NCBI GenBank assembly: GCA_028023455.1
Contig: JAQFVV010012476.1
Span: 4,543,055 to 4,607,054, forward strand
Origin: Epiperipatus broadwayi
Taxonomy: Eukaryota; Onychophora; Udeonychophora; Euonychophora; Peripatidae
Reading direction: 5' to 3'
DNA: 64,000 nt
The notes under the pieces were generated by a model that saw nothing but the letters and a program-made list of their open reading frames with translations, was not told the DNA's origin and ran no database searches. Every line of letters begins with the position of its first letter. Positions within the stretch are counted from its first letter, which is position 1. This document shows, one piece after another, positions 12,700-24,905 of the stretch. The position numbers and the translations under genes were made by a program.

Positions 12700-12985
12700 T
12701 GCTGTTTTTTCCATATTCTCTGACTAGTTTTTGGCTTATAACCTTTGTCAGTGGAGAGTTTGGATCTAGCAATATGTATCTTTCAGATCTAAAACACTTC
12801 ATTAATGAAAGTCATAAATATGAAATCAATTTAAAGATATGGATAAGATAGCACTGTATAGAAATTTAATAATTACTACCATTTATCAATTACTCCATCG
12901 TATAAATATTGGCAGAAATTAGAAAAAAATAGACTTCATTGCTGAAAAGCATTGTGTGAATTTGTGGTCATATGATGTCATTTTT
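12700..12985 (+). mobile_element. Old diverged CACATGATC-family copy
   Basis: Faint family words appear in the right order: GTGGAGAGTTTGGATC, CAGATCTAAAACACTTCATT, AATGAAAGTCATAAAT, ATGGATAAGATAGCACT and CCATTTATCAATTACTCC, ending GTGGTCATATGATG. It is much more diverged than the neighbouring copy at 12.3 kb, which implies that the family amplified over a long period. Confidence 0.4.
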
Positions 12986-15740
12986 CATTTTTATTACCAT
13001 TCTTGTTTACCATTAAAAAAATCAAGTATGGTATCTATTATTTCTCTTTATTTAAAACCAGAGTCTAAGTGAAAGCCATCAAATAAGTGGAATGGCTGAG
13101 CAGAAATAATAGTTTTAATACCAGAAAATCATTAAACTTTCAATCTAAACCAAGACAAAAGCAACTCTCCACTTAATGTCTTATGGCAGAAGATTGAATA
13201 ACTAGTAATTTCCAATCTGAGACTGGTATTTAAAACACTATTGTATAAATGTATATGCATCTGGTAATCACTAATTATTCAAGTTTAAGATAGATGTTAA
13301 TTGATTAGAGATCTATTCTTATCTTAATTTGCATTGATTCATAACCAGTGTGATTACTATCAATTTTCAAATGCATTAATTTCATATTACTTTTTAAATA
13401 AAACAAGTATCTTTCTCAATATCTTCTCAAGTATATTTCTACCTTTTTTAAAATTTAATTTATGTAGTTTTAATTTGATAACCACCACCCCTTCCTGTTT
13501 TAGTCATACCTCACGCTGCTTGTAGTCTAGATTTGGCTGTAAAAAAATTTTATTTTTCAAATGATATTTTTTTAAAACAAATATAATAAAACTTCTTGTA
13601 ACTAATGGCAACAATAATAAGTAGCAAATTTATTTCATTATAATCTTTGATTATTAGAAAGCAATCAACTCATAAAAAAGTTGTCAACTAAATACAGTTA
13701 AACAAAAGCTATTTTATTTCATTTCCTAGTTATATATATTTTTAAAAATTATACAAGTAATTTAACATCTATTGTAAGTAATTATTATAAAAAAATCAAA
13801 TTTATAGTGTTAATTATATAAACAAATACACATCTTAGATGTGGTATGGCAATACTAGTAGTCTGAATGTTGTTATATCACATTGTAATTGTTGTCTGTC
13901 CATACATTTACAAGAGAAATTCTTTAAACCCTATTTTAGAACTATTTACTGTAACTCTAAAGAATCAGTGGATATCAGATAAAATATTGCTATAATATCC
14001 ACATTCCTAGTTTAGTGCCTGGCTTTTGCCTTTGTTGCTGTTAGCATAGGAATTAAGATTAGAATAATACACTTTTGAATCTAGAGATACTTTTTAATCC
14101 TTTATGATATTCAAAATTATTGCCTAAAAATAAAATAGAAATGTAAAGTTTTGAACACAAACCAATTTGGTTGTAATATTAAAAAATAATAACAGTCACT
14201 CATAAATGAGTATCGTCATTCCAACTCCAAAAAAATAATAATAATAAAGGAAAAAATTAATTTTGAAATGAGTTTTGCAATGACTATACAAACGAATCTG
14301 TGAACCACAAATACATTCATATATAGAACATGCTAACCCATGTGTCTGTTTACTCTTTCAATTTCTTCAAGAGAAATTTCTTTTCTGAAATACATCAATA
14401 TCATATCTATTTGTATCTCTCCAGGATATTCTATTCTCTGCCATATTTTTTCAATGGAAAAAATTGACATTACATTTTTTAGAATGTCTGAAATAATTTT
14501 TATAATGTATACCGAATCTACCTCTTCTACAAAAAGCATGATCAAATTTGTCATAAAAGACTTTTAGGAAGTTTTCCATTTTTAATTTGTTCTATATGTT
14601 CAATTTGTTTGTATAATTAAATTTTAAAAACTTTAACTTTACATCAATGGAGGCCTCTTTTGTTTTTGTTTTTTGCCTAGAACTGTTACCACCTCCAACT
14701 TTAGTTTCAGATTTGAATCCTATATTCTTACTAACAAAAGCAAAAGGCAAAACCTGGAATGCAAGTGTTGATATTACAACAACATAAATCCAGTATCTGT
14801 TGATTGGTCAGGCTTATTGTAGATAGCTCTTTAGCAGGTTGAAGAGACTTGCTTTGGCAAGCATATGTGTAAATTATGATGCTATTGTTAATATAGGTTT
14901 TCAATACATATATGTGTATATAATATCAATTTTTTACTTTTCATTTGCATATGTAATATATATTTGCATACATTTATTTATTAATGAAGTGGTTTATTTC
15001 TTCTTTATATCTTAAAGCTGAGTGGACTTCCAGTGAAGATATGGTTGTGGTGACCTTAATTGAAAATGCATTAAGCTAAAGAAGAAAGAAACAACTTTAT
15101 TATGCAAATAAACAAATGTATATACTTGTAGATAACAGGATTCTTCAACTTAGTCTCAGTTTTGGGGGAAAAGTGCTTTCACATTATCAGTGATGGATTT
15201 CAGTTCAAATTAAACTTGATGAAACACCACATTATTAAATGCCAAGGTGCAATTGTGTCCTTTCTGAAAAAGAAATATTTTTCTAAAGAATTTGCTTCAT
15301 TGGATTATTTATCATAGTTCACTAATAATAAAATGATTTATCAAGGTGTGTGTGATTGGCTGAAATAATAACTTCTAAGTTTTTTTTTAACAGATTTCTA
15401 AAACTATAGTCATTATGTTAAAGAATAAAGATGTTTATATTAATATCTGAATATTTAATTTTGATAACTTGTTGCTATCTTTCTCTTATATAACTATATA
15501 TCACCATAATATAAGTAAAATTATTTTTGATTTTTAATTTTGGCAAAATGAATTCTTAAAAATGGATATTCATGGTAAACCTCTAGTGTAGTATTGATGC
15601 AAAACCTATATTTTTGCTAATTTCAGTAACCAAAAGTTATTTGGATCATTTGATAGTAAAAACATAATTAAAAAATATCTCAAATAATTTTCATAATTAG
15701 AAATTGTTTAACAGACTAAGATTTTAATTCTATCTATAAT
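12986..15740. other. AT-rich region, no supported gene
   Basis: No LINE, SINE or hairpin was recognised over 2.7 kb. One open frame on the minus strand at 14,333-14,554 has a mixed residue composition and is listed separately. The rest is AT-rich with occasional TAA/ATA runs. Confidence 0.4.
14333..14600 (-). other. Unrecognised minus-strand open frame
   Basis: A 73-residue frame (14,333-14,554) reads with a fairly normal residue mix, for example IEKIWQRIEYPGEIQIDM. An overlapping frame just upstream reads MENFLKVFYDKFDHAFC and then RHSKKCNVNFFH. Frame switching suggests a decayed coding fragment, perhaps of a transposon or retrogene. I do not recognise the family. In AT-rich DNA such frames also arise by chance. 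Confidence 0.15.
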
Positions 15741-15764
15741 GCCTAGATGCCAGAAGCTATCAGG

Positions 15765-16249
15765 TAAAGTGGCTAACAGATCATACTTCTAAGGATCGTT
15801 TCAATATAATTGCAAGGGAAAATAGAAGCAGGTATGTTAGAGTATGTTTTCCTGGAGCAAAAATTAGGGATGTGACAGATAAAGTAAGAAAGCAAGGTAG
15901 TAAAGATGTATATGTTATGGTAGGAACTAACAATTTGTTAGAGCCATCAGAGAGAGTAATGGATGAGTATGTAGAATTGATTAGGAATTTGAGGGAGATA
16001 AAAGGAAGAGTAGGGGTAGTTGGAGTATTACCAAGATTTGATAAGAGGCATTTGTTAGATAGAGCATGTTCTATAAATGAGAGAGGGAAAAAATTGTGTA
16101 AGAGAAATAATGTTGTGTTTGTGGATGTATGGGATTGGTTTATTGGAAGGAGGGAGTTATATAGTAAAGATGGATTGCACTTAGGAAAACAAGGAAGTGA
16201 AGTTTTAGGGAGTCTGATATTTAAAGAATATAATTTGGGAAACTTTTAA
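15765..16249 (+). pseudogene. LINE-E ORF1, SGNH/GDSL esterase-like domain (5'-truncated)
   Basis: The frame is open from about 15,765 (YQVKWLTDHTSKDRFNII) to the stop before 16,250. It contains VYVMVGTNNLL, matching SGNH block III, and KDGLHLGKQG, matching block V with the catalytic Asp and His. Block I with the serine lies upstream and is lost here, but it survives as DSLIRES in the minus-strand copy near 32,600. Esterase domains of this kind are known in ORF1 of CR1-like LINEs. Their role in the retrotransposition particle is not settled. There is no stop inside the retained ~160 codons. A nominal start at 15,872 is not the true start, because homology continues upstream. Confidence 0.7.
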
Positions 16250-16322
16250 AGGGGGGTGGGCTTTTAAATTGTAATATTATCAAAAAGAAGAAGAAAGGAT
16301 GGGATATAAGAAATAAGCAAAG

Positions 16323-17372
16323 ATGGTTGATTTAGATATAAGTGTAGATGTGGAGAGAGAATGGTTCTGTAAGATTAATGGTAAGAAAGTTTGTTATAAA
16401 TGTAATGGAGAACAAAGAATTAAAAGAATTTATAAAAGAGTAGTTAGAAAAGAAGAAATTGTTAAAATTGGGTTTTTGAATATGCAAGGTGGTAGGAGAC
16501 CAGAAAAGTGGCTGGAATTAAATAAAGCAATTGAAAATGGAGAGCTTGAGGTATTAGCAGTAGTGGAAACTCATCTAAGAGAAGAAGAAGAACCTATTTT
16601 GGAAGAGGTGGTATGGCAGGGTATAAACAGAAAAGAAAAAGAAAAAAGGGGTGGTAGTATAGGTGTTATATCGAAAAAATATTTAAATATTGTTAAATGT
16701 CAAGAGCATTTGTGGTTTGAAATAAGGTTGGGTAGACAAGAATGAATGGTGGCTGTAGTGTATATAGCCACTGGAGATAGCCAAACTGTAATGGATTGGA
16801 ACAGTAGTATATATGAATGTCTAGTTAAGGATATAAAGAGGTTTAAAGAAAAGGTGAAGAGAATAATGGTTATAGGGGGTATGAATGGACATATTGAAGA
16901 AATTGATAATGTAGATAATAAGAATGGTCAGTTTTTGAAGGAATTTTGTCAAAGAGTAAATTTGAGCATTGGGAATTTATCAAATATGTATGAGGGACAA
17001 TACACATGGTCTAGAAATAATGTATTTCACACAATAGATTATGTATTGGTAAAGAAAGAGGGAATAAATAAAATATGGAAAATTAAGGTGTTTGATAATG
17101 AAGAGAGAGTATGTAATAGTGATCATAACTTTATTGTAATAGAAATGGTTAGTAATGTGATGGAGGATAGAAATAAAGGTAGAAACAATAGTGAAAGATG
17201 TGGATGGAGAGTGAATGATAAGAATAAGTTGGAAGAGTATAAAATAAAAGTTGAAGAAACCATGGAGCAGTTGGTTGGGGATGAATATAAGAACAGGTGT
17301 GGTGAAAAAGAAAAAGTGGCAAATAGAGTTTTAGTTGACAATATGCAGAGGAATAAATGTAATAAAAAATGA
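16323..17372 (+). pseudogene. LINE-E ORF2, N-terminal APE-type endonuclease
   Basis: It starts MVDLDISVDVEREWF. The endonuclease begins at about residue 48 with IVKIGFLNMQGG. It continues with LAVVETHL (metal-binding Glu), VIGGMNGHIEE (in the place of the usual GDFN, with Asp-to-Met drift), YTWSRNN, TIDYVLV and the C-terminal SDHNFIVIE (catalytic Asp-His). The domain would nick target DNA to prime reverse transcription. An in-frame TGA at 16,743-16,745 follows RLGRQE, where related LINEs have Trp. The frame ends at 17,372 in an A-run and the protein continues one frame over. It is non-functional as read. Confidence 0.75.
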
Positions 17373-18446
17373 GAGTTAGTAAAAGTGTAAAAGAGAGGAA
17401 AGAAGCATGCAGAGAATATAAGCATTCTATTAAGAATAAAGAAAGTGAAAACAATATTAATGCTAAATGAGGAAAGTACTTAGAAAAGAATAAGTTGGCT
17501 AAAATGGATAATTATAGAGAGAGGGTGAAGTTAAATAGTAAATTGTTGGAGGATATTAATAAAAGTGGAAGAGATGGGAGTAATAAATTTTGGAATTACA
17601 TTAAAAGGAGAAATGTAGGGGAAAGAGAGATAGTATTAATAGATGATGAGGGAATAGAGTGTAGCTCTAGAGAAGAGGTAGAGAGAATCTTAAATAGATA
17701 TGTAATGGATATAAAAAAGATGTTAGATGTGAAGAAATTAGTGATAGGAAACATGAAAGCAGGTAGTAATGGGAATATTAGGTTCACAAAAAATGAACTG
17801 AATGAGGCAGGGAAGAGATTGAAAAGTGGAAAGGCAAGAGGTTTAGATGGATGGGCAGCAGAGATGGTAATGAATTTAGAGCATAGAGAAAAAGCAAAGT
17901 TATTATCATGTTTTAATAAGATGGCACAGAAGAGAGTTTTTCCGGGTAGTTGGAGAATAAGATTATTATTTAAAGGAAAGGGTAAGGATCTTAGAAAGTT
18001 AAATAATTATAGACCAATTGTGGTAACATCAGTTTTATATAAAGTTTTCTCATATATGGTAGCTGGAAGAGTTGTAAAATGGATGGAAGAGAATAATGTA
18101 GTGGGGGGAAATGCAAGGAGGTTTTAGGTCAGATAGGCATATAGGAGATAGTTTGTTTGTAGTTACACAACTTATGGAAATGAGTAGGAATTCAGGTAGA
18201 TCATTATATATGAGTTTTATAGATATAGAGAAAGCATATGATAGAGTAAATAGAAATAGATTATGGGTAAGGTTAGCCAATTTGGGAATGGATGAAGCTT
18301 TAGTAAATATTATTAAGAAATTATATGAAAATAATTATTATACTTACCAATTAGGGGATATAAAATCAGTTAAAGTTAAAAATGGGGTGGGATTAAGGCA
18401 AGGATGCCCTATGTCACCTATTTTGTTTTTGTTGTTTTTTGATTGA
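17373..18446 (+). pseudogene. LINE-E ORF2, linker and reverse transcriptase fingers/palm
   Basis: After the frame change the protein reads MRVSKSVKERKEACREY, meets TGA at 17,468-17,470, then KYLEKNKLAKMDNYRERV. Reverse transcriptase motifs follow: SGKARGLDGWAAEM, LNNYRPIVVTSVLYK, FIDIEKAYDRVN (first catalytic Asp) and VGLRQGCPMSPILF. A frameshift lies at the G6 run at 18,104-18,109, between NVVGG and MQGGFRSDRH. Removing it in thought restores the usual spacing, so it is recent or a sequencing artefact. The frame breaks again at a T-run near 18,430. Confidence 0.75.
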
Positions 18447-19766
18447 AATGGAGGAAGTAATAGAAAGACTAGGAAGAGGGGTAGAGATACCGTTAATAGG
18501 TGGCAAGGGAGTATATACTTTGTCGGGTCTTTTTTTGCAGATGATATCTTTTTGTGTGCAGAAAGAAGAGAAGATATAGAAATTATGTTGAGGACATATG
18601 CAAGGATGGGTAAAGAGATGGGGATTAAATTTAGTGAAGAAAAATCAAATATAATGATGGTTAATACTGGGGAAAGAAAAGATGTAGAATTTTTATTGGG
18701 GGATATGAAATTAAGTGTGGTGGATAGATATAGGTATTTGGGAATCATCTTATGTAATCAGGAAAATTGCTTGGATGAATGGGAGAAAAAATTGGTAAAT
18801 GAAGCAAAGAAAAGAAAGGGTTTGGTAAAGAAACCAACAGTATTTTCATATAATAAATATGATGTAGCTAGAATTGTATGGAAGGGAGTGGCAGTAGCAG
18901 TATTAACATATGGTAATGATGCATTATGTGTTAGTAAAAGGGTTTTAGATTATTTAGAGAAAGTACAAAGGGAAGTAGGAAGACATGCATTAGATGCAGA
19001 GATGTGGACAGTAAAGGAGGTAATGCAAGAAGAAATGAGATGGTCGAGTTTTTATATGAGAGATACAAAAAGTAAAATGAAAATGTTTGGTAGGTTGCAG
19101 TTTATGGATAGTTAAAGGATATCCAAAATAGTGTTTAATTGGGTTATGAGTAAAGGGCAGGTAACAAGATGGGTGAGAAAGGTAATGCAGTATGCAAAAG
19201 ATTTGGATAAAGAATTTATATCAGTATACTTGTATAAAAGGTGGAATGATTGTGTTAGGAGGATTGTTGAATGTTATAGTGGTAAGGAATGGGATAAAAT
19301 AATAGAAGCATTAGTAAAAAATAGGGAGTTGGAGAGATGGAGAACTAGTATGGAGGGTAAGAAGAGTTTAGATATATATAAAAGTAAACGGAATATTGGA
19401 TGCGAGTTAATTTATGATAATAGTAAAGAAAGTAGTTTATTGTTTAAGGCACGAACGGGATCTTTACAAACAAGGGAATATACAAGTAAATGGAAAACTG
19501 TGGGTGATTTAGTGTGCAAATTGTGTAAGGAAGGTATAGAAAATATTAGGCATCTGTTAATTGAATGTAAATGCTTGAAAGCAGAAAGTGTACAGATAAT
19601 GAAGTTATGGGAGAATAGATATGAACAAAGTGATTATACAGAAAGTGAGTTATTGATTTTTATGCTGGGTTTGCGAAAAGATAAGGAGGATTTATATATA
19701 AAGGCCATAGAGTTGACAAAGATTATGTTGTGGAAATGGGATGGGGCAGAATATGGGAAGACTTAG
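18447..19766 (+). pseudogene. LINE-E ORF2, catalytic FADD, thumb and C-terminal finger
   Basis: From about 18,535 the frame reads FFADDIFLCAERRED, the conserved F-A-D-D of reverse transcriptase. Then come VVDRYRYLGIIL, PTVFSYNKYDVARI and VLTYGNDALCVSKR. An in-frame TAA at 19,113-19,115 follows LQFMDS. The same frame resumes with RISKIVFNWVMSKGQVT and carries a Cys/His finger, CKLCKEGIENIRHLLIEC, before ending at 19,766. A frame change also occurs around 18,531-18,537 in a T7 run. The segment 18,447-18,530 reads best in a third frame (MEEVIERLGRGVEIPL). Confidence 0.75.
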
Positions 19767-19955
19767 AGTGGGGAATGGAAAATAAAGTGGCTAACAGGTT
19801 TATCTGGGCATAATTGCTGAGATATTTTTGACTTTGTTTAAGGAGAAGCAAAATACATCTCATCATATCACATCTAACAGGTTTCTCTGTGCATAGTTGC
19901 TGAGAGATTCCTGACTCCATTTAAGAAGTCACAGTGTATTACATCACAGAAATAA

Positions 19956-22769
19956 CCTAAAATAGTTTATTGAATATTTATTGAGAAGTAAATATACTTT
20001 TTGTTTTTGTATAAAATAGTCTCTTATTGACAATATAATAACAAGAAATTAAATTTATATTTGATTTATTGCCTTTTTGTAAAATTATTAAATATTTGTC
20101 TTCTAATAAAAAGGTAATGTTTACCTTTAACTTATATTTGCATATATATTTATAATATAGCAGAAAATTAGTCAAGTAAAAATTTACTAATGCTAAATAC
20201 AAAATACTTTTATAACTTTGTTCTTTCAATTTTAGTTTTTATTTCTATTTATTGTTTGATTTTATTTGTAAAGTTGATATTAAATTTTTAAAACTATACT
20301 TGATTTTTGAACTTTTGTTTTTAATGTAACCTCTCGATTATTATGAGCATCCAAAATGTCCATGAATTTTCAAATTATAAACATCCAATTTTAACATAAT
20401 ATTAATGGAAATCTACACAGTCCATGCATGCACTTTTTACACCTTCATTTCCATCTTTCTTTCTAGTTTTAGAACAGGTAAGTTTTATTTTTCTACGATA
20501 AAAAATAAAAATTTTATGATAATTTTTATGATCAAGTAAATTGAAATTTTTTGTCTCTCTCTTAGTTTTTCCATTGTTAAGGGAACTTTATTTGCACTGA
20601 AAATTACATCAGAAAAAAATACAAGTTTATACTGCTGTATAACATTATTGGGGGATGATGGTAAGTATTTATTTTTATATATTTTTCAATTATTATTTTA
20701 TTTTTATATATTTTTAAATTATTATTTGAATTTATATTTGATTAAAAAATATATGAAAAAATATTATTGAAACTAACATATCAAAAAAATAGCTCGTGAT
20801 TATGTAAATTTATATTGTGAATTATCTGCATTTTTTGGTATGATGTGGGCTTGGGTTCAGTATTTGAATTAGGTGATATGAGACAAAGATAAACATATTT
20901 TGCAAATATAATGATCTGATTTAGATTTTTCTATACTAACTTGTCTGCATTTTAATAATAATAAAAATACGCAAATGCTAAAAGCAAAGATTTTGACAGT
21001 ATATAAACTTAGACCAAATATACACTACTACAATAAATTTCAAAGCAGCATATCAAATGCAAATAGAGGTGGCAATTAATGAAGCTATTACTAAATTTAT
21101 GGTCATAGTAGCATTTAGCAATATGAGCCCTCAAAACCTGTAAAGATAAGTAATACTACATTGCACTGTCTTTAAACTACTAACTTATATACCTTAAGCT
21201 TAATTCTATAATGAATTCAGTATTTCATTCACTTTTTATTATATTTTATTATTTAGTGACTATTTTAATAGTAATTTTTAATAAATTACAAATGGTATTG
21301 AATTCTTTATTTTAATATTCAAATTATACTAATTATTGATCAATATTAACTATTTGTTATAAGGGATGTTATTAGGGATGACATATTCATTGCAAACCGC
21401 TGTATTAAAATACATTTTGAAGGGCTACTAGGAAAAATGAAAAGTTCTAATGTCTTTATTCTATGAAGTATTCAAGTGATGAATTACCTTAGGTAAGTGT
21501 TATTATATACCAATTTTTTAGAAATTTTATGATGAATCCAACTAACCTACTAACAAAAATATAATTTTAAGCTGTATGCATGATAATTTTGAATTTATGA
21601 AATAATATGAAAATAACTATTAGAAATATTAAGATTTATTCTTTTTTTTTATTACTTTGAATATGAATGACTATATTTTTTTCAGCTTAATTTCATTCTC
21701 TGGTGTTCTATGTATCAAACAATATATATTATGTAATTTTTGAATAATACAAACTTAAGTTATGATAAAATTTGTAGCTTAACATGATTTTTTAAATATT
21801 CAACATGGCTGCTTCTTCTGCCAAAAAGGTAAAGTATCGAAAGTGTAAATATTTGGAGAAAAATCTTTTTTTCATTAAAAATTATAATTGAGGGTGAAAA
21901 TATAAATAATAGCAAATAAAGCATATGAGTATTCAAAAAAATGCATTTAAGAGATACTACTAATGCTTTTAGAAAAATCAATTACCCCTAAATGTAATAG
22001 AATGATACTTGATAATTGAATTAAATCTTTACTTCTACAAGTAAATTGAATTATGAAAAGACTTCAAAAAGATACTTTTTAGGATTAAACAAAGTCCAAC
22101 AAATATTTATTTGGTTCAACTAAAAATAATTAAAAAGTTATAAAATGATAAAATAGCTTCATTTAAATGAAATATTTAAAAAGATAACTTACAAACAGTG
22201 GTCTTAGATGACACTAAAGTAAAATGGAAGCACTGCTGCTAAGAAAGTCTAACTCTCATTAAGTAATAAATTAACAATTTTATGCAATTTATCATGGCTT
22301 TTTTAGGCAATTAACCAGTTTAATTTTTCCACTGTTATTGCATGACTTCCATGAAAAACTGAAAAAATAAGAGTAATCTAATATCTGTTTTCAGCATGTA
22401 TATATACAGTGTGCCCAATAAAGAGAAAAGAGATTACTGGTTCTCTTTTCAGTCATCCGGCAATTCCATCTTTAATCAAGCCATGTTATATAATAACATG
22501 TTCCACCTATTTCCAACAAACATTATGTTGCTAGCATGCATGAATCATGAATACAATGTTTAATATGTTTCTTATCTAATCTGCAATGAAACAATCAATG
22601 TGCTAATATTAAATTTTATATTAAATTTTTACCAAATTGCTATGGAATTGTTTGAAATGATTCAGTCTGTGAATTCCAATGACGTCATGAGTCATAATAA
22701 CATTTTAAAGTAGTTTGCAAGATTTTGTAATAGCAAGAAGACGATTGATGATGATCTACAAAAGTAAGC
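19956..22769. other. AT-rich region, no supported gene
   Basis: No LINE, SINE or hairpin longer than about 20 bp was recognised. A short stem (GAGAAAAGAGA / TCTCTTTTC) is near 22,421-22,450. A palindromic TGACGTCA at about 22,680 is a CRE-like word without promoter context. Confidence 0.4.
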
Positions 22770-22875
22770 GTTGTTAGCCGAGAGGTCATCGCAGCTGCCT
22801 TGCAAACAAGTAGTTGGTTGCAGACGGTTGTGGGTTCGCGTTCCGGCCGATGCTATGACATATGAAAAAAAAAAA
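22770..22875 (+). mobile_element. tRNA-derived SINE, plus strand, with A tail
   Basis: The sequence shows a tRNA-like A box (TTAGCCGAGAGGTCATCGC), an anticodon-like arm (CTGCCTTGCAAACAAG) and a B box (GGTTCGCGTTCC). A short unrelated 3' end, CGGCCGATGCTATGACATATG, and an A11 run follow. Three minus-strand relatives share the same 3' end (28.6, 37.8 and 58.5 kb). It would be transcribed by RNA polymerase III and moved by a LINE. Better-preserved relatives have anticodon TAC, which suggests a tRNA-Val-like ancestor. Here the loop has drifted. Confidence 0.8.
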
Positions 22876-24465
22876 GTATGAACACACTATCACATTTTAT
22901 GCTATAACTTCTGATATTTTTTATCACGTAAGTCCACTGCTTTGTGACCTTGGTTTTTATGTTTTTTTTCTTGTAATTTACAATAAAGATTATCTAGATA
23001 TCCTTCTATAAAATAATGACTTAAACAGTTAGATGGATTGGATATTAGCTATCTAAAATATTTTGGTATTGAATCTCTGATGATATGTATAGAAGGCTTA
23101 TGTATATAAATCGGCAGAGAAAGAAAAAGAGAGAAATAGAAAAATAAAGAATTGCGTATTCTGCAGAGAGAGGGAGAACTGCATATATATATGCTGTATA
23201 TATAAATGATGCTTTTAAGACATATTTCTTCCCATTTCATCTATATATTTATATTAAGCTTCAGGCGAAGTTTTTACATTAAAGTACATTTGGGATTTAG
23301 AATTCTAAAGAATTAAAAAGAAATGATCTTCAGTACCACGAGGGGTTGAGGATTTCCTTAGTTTCAAATGTCGCATTAATCTCAGGACATTATATTAGTA
23401 AGATTTACCGCATACTTTCTGTGTGACTTAGAAATATTCCATGAAAACCCGCTTAGCGCTGATGGCTTAAGATCCCTCCCCCCCGCCCTTCCTTTTCTAA
23501 ATGTAAATTTAATTCTAATTGTGAATACTGTATTTTATCCTTTGTTACTTTAAAAAAAAAATGAAAATCAGTTAAAATTATTAATACTATTTTTTTTTCC
23601 TTTGACTTCACTTTCTTTAAATATTTTCCATCATTCTACTTATGCTGCCATGGTAACAGGATTTATTAATAATAAATAAATAAACAAGTGTGGTAATGTT
23701 TCGGATTTTGCAGTAATAACTTTGATTTGCATCGCATCAATAATATTTTTATTTATATATTTTTTATTTATGAAATTACGCAGTTTTAAACTTATAGAGC
23801 GCACACATACGGCTCACAACGATGGCAAGATTACTATTATCAACAATTTTGAAAGTTTTAGCTAATCGTGACACCCTACTATCCAGATACTAGCTTTGGT
23901 TAAATAGATTAATAAATACATACAAATGCATGAAACACACACGTATATATATAATAGTTTTTTTTTTAAATAACGGACATTTTATTTGTAACATATATAA
24001 CCATTAGAAACCAGTCAACACTTAGACAATCCCAATATAGATAACAATCAAGAATTTCAAACTGTTGTTAAGACAACCTCCTTTCAGCAATAAAGGTGGA
24101 ATACCTATATATATATATATACATAACACGATAACCCATGTTATTATCACTAGGATTCTTCAGTAAGTCAATTGATGTGATTGAAGAATCCTGGTATGCA
24201 TAAGCTTAGATTATTACCATATTATTTTACATTTGTTGAACATCTAACTTTATTTACATTCATATTATATATGTGTGTGTGTAATTTATCAGTATCACTA
24301 ATGTGTTTTAGTTTCAGAAGTGCCACCTGTGAAACAAATGTAAAGTCTGAATAAAACAGCTTAGGTATAAGCAATCAGTGCTGCTAAAATTAAAGTGTAT
24401 AATGTGATACTGATAAGATGCTCTCCATAGTTGAATTTCAGCTAGCCATATGTAGTCATTTCTAT
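22876..24465. other. AT-rich region with short inverted repeats
   Basis: No gene was recognised. Small inverted repeats are present: AGGATTCTTCA / TGAAGAATCCT around 24,150-24,190, and TATCAGTATCAC / GTGATACTGATA around 24,288-24,416. The latter could be the ends of a ~130-bp non-autonomous element. A C-rich run (CCCTCCCCCCCGCCC) lies near 23,474. Confidence 0.35.
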
Positions 24466-24905
24466 TTCTTACCATCATCATTTTTACCCATTACAGATCC
24501 ACTGCTGGAAGAAGGTCTCTCCATTCCATCTCCAATATCTAGCCTCTCTTCTCCACATCACATCACACCAGCACACTTTCTTATTTCATCCATCCACCTC
24601 ACATGTGATCATTTTCTAGGTCTTTTACAATCTCTTGGAGTTTAGTTTAAGATATCAACTGTCTATCTACTATCAATTCTTCTAGCAATATGTCCAGCCC
24701 AACTCCATTTTAGTCTCTTAATTCATTCAATGATATCAGTAACACCTATTTCTTCTCTCACCCAAATTCTTTCATTTTTGATTTCTTCTTGTTACTCCTT
24801 ACATGCATTTTTCATACTTCTTTGAAGTGTATGAAATCTCTGTATTGGTCGTTTGTTAAGTATTCAAGTCTCAGATTTATAAGTAAAGCTGGTAAAACAC
24901 ATATT
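24466..24905 (-). pseudogene. RTE-like LINE, 3' fragment of ORF2 (minus strand)
   Basis: Reading the minus strand gives VLPALLINLRLEYLTN, then IIE-IKRLKWSWAGHIARR, then PRDCKRPRKWSHVRWMDEIRKCAGVMW. These are the usual C-terminal words of RTE-type ORF2 (RLKWAGHVAR, RWxDDI). It ends in ATGATGATGG (plus strand CCATCATCATTTTTACCC, about 24,470). Several in-frame stops show that it is dead. The family is the same as at 6.5-7.1 and 59.0-59.4 kb. Confidence 0.6.

Larger units (their letters stand above)
15760..19950 (+). mobile_element. LINE-E: 5'-truncated non-LTR retrotransposon with esterase ORF1
   Basis: This is the best plus-strand copy of the family. Order: SGNH-esterase end of ORF1 (15,765-16,249), APE endonuclease (16,323-17,372), reverse transcriptase (17,377-19,112 in pieces), C-terminal region with a CX2C...HX4C finger (to 19,766), then a short 3' UTR. 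The 3' UTR is partly duplicated: GGTTTATCTGGGCATAATTG at about 19,798 is followed by the related GGTTTCTCTGTGCATAGTTG at about 19,878. It ends in CATCACA-type repeats. A Cys-rich plus esterase ORF1 is described for CR1-like LINEs. The RT words GLRQGCPMSPILF and FADD do not settle the clade, so I leave it open. At least five other copies are in the window. Confidence 0.8.

Noticed and set aside
17123-17454. 100-residue Ser/Leu/Phe-rich minus-strand frames within 17.1-17.5 kb
   Set aside because: They are shadows opposite the LINE-E endonuclease and linker coding strand, with a composition typical of antisense AT-rich DNA.
22678-22690. CRE-like palindrome TGACGTCA (also at about 57,113) as a regulatory site
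   Set aside because: Isolated 8-bp words without promoter, gene or conservation context. Chance is sufficient.
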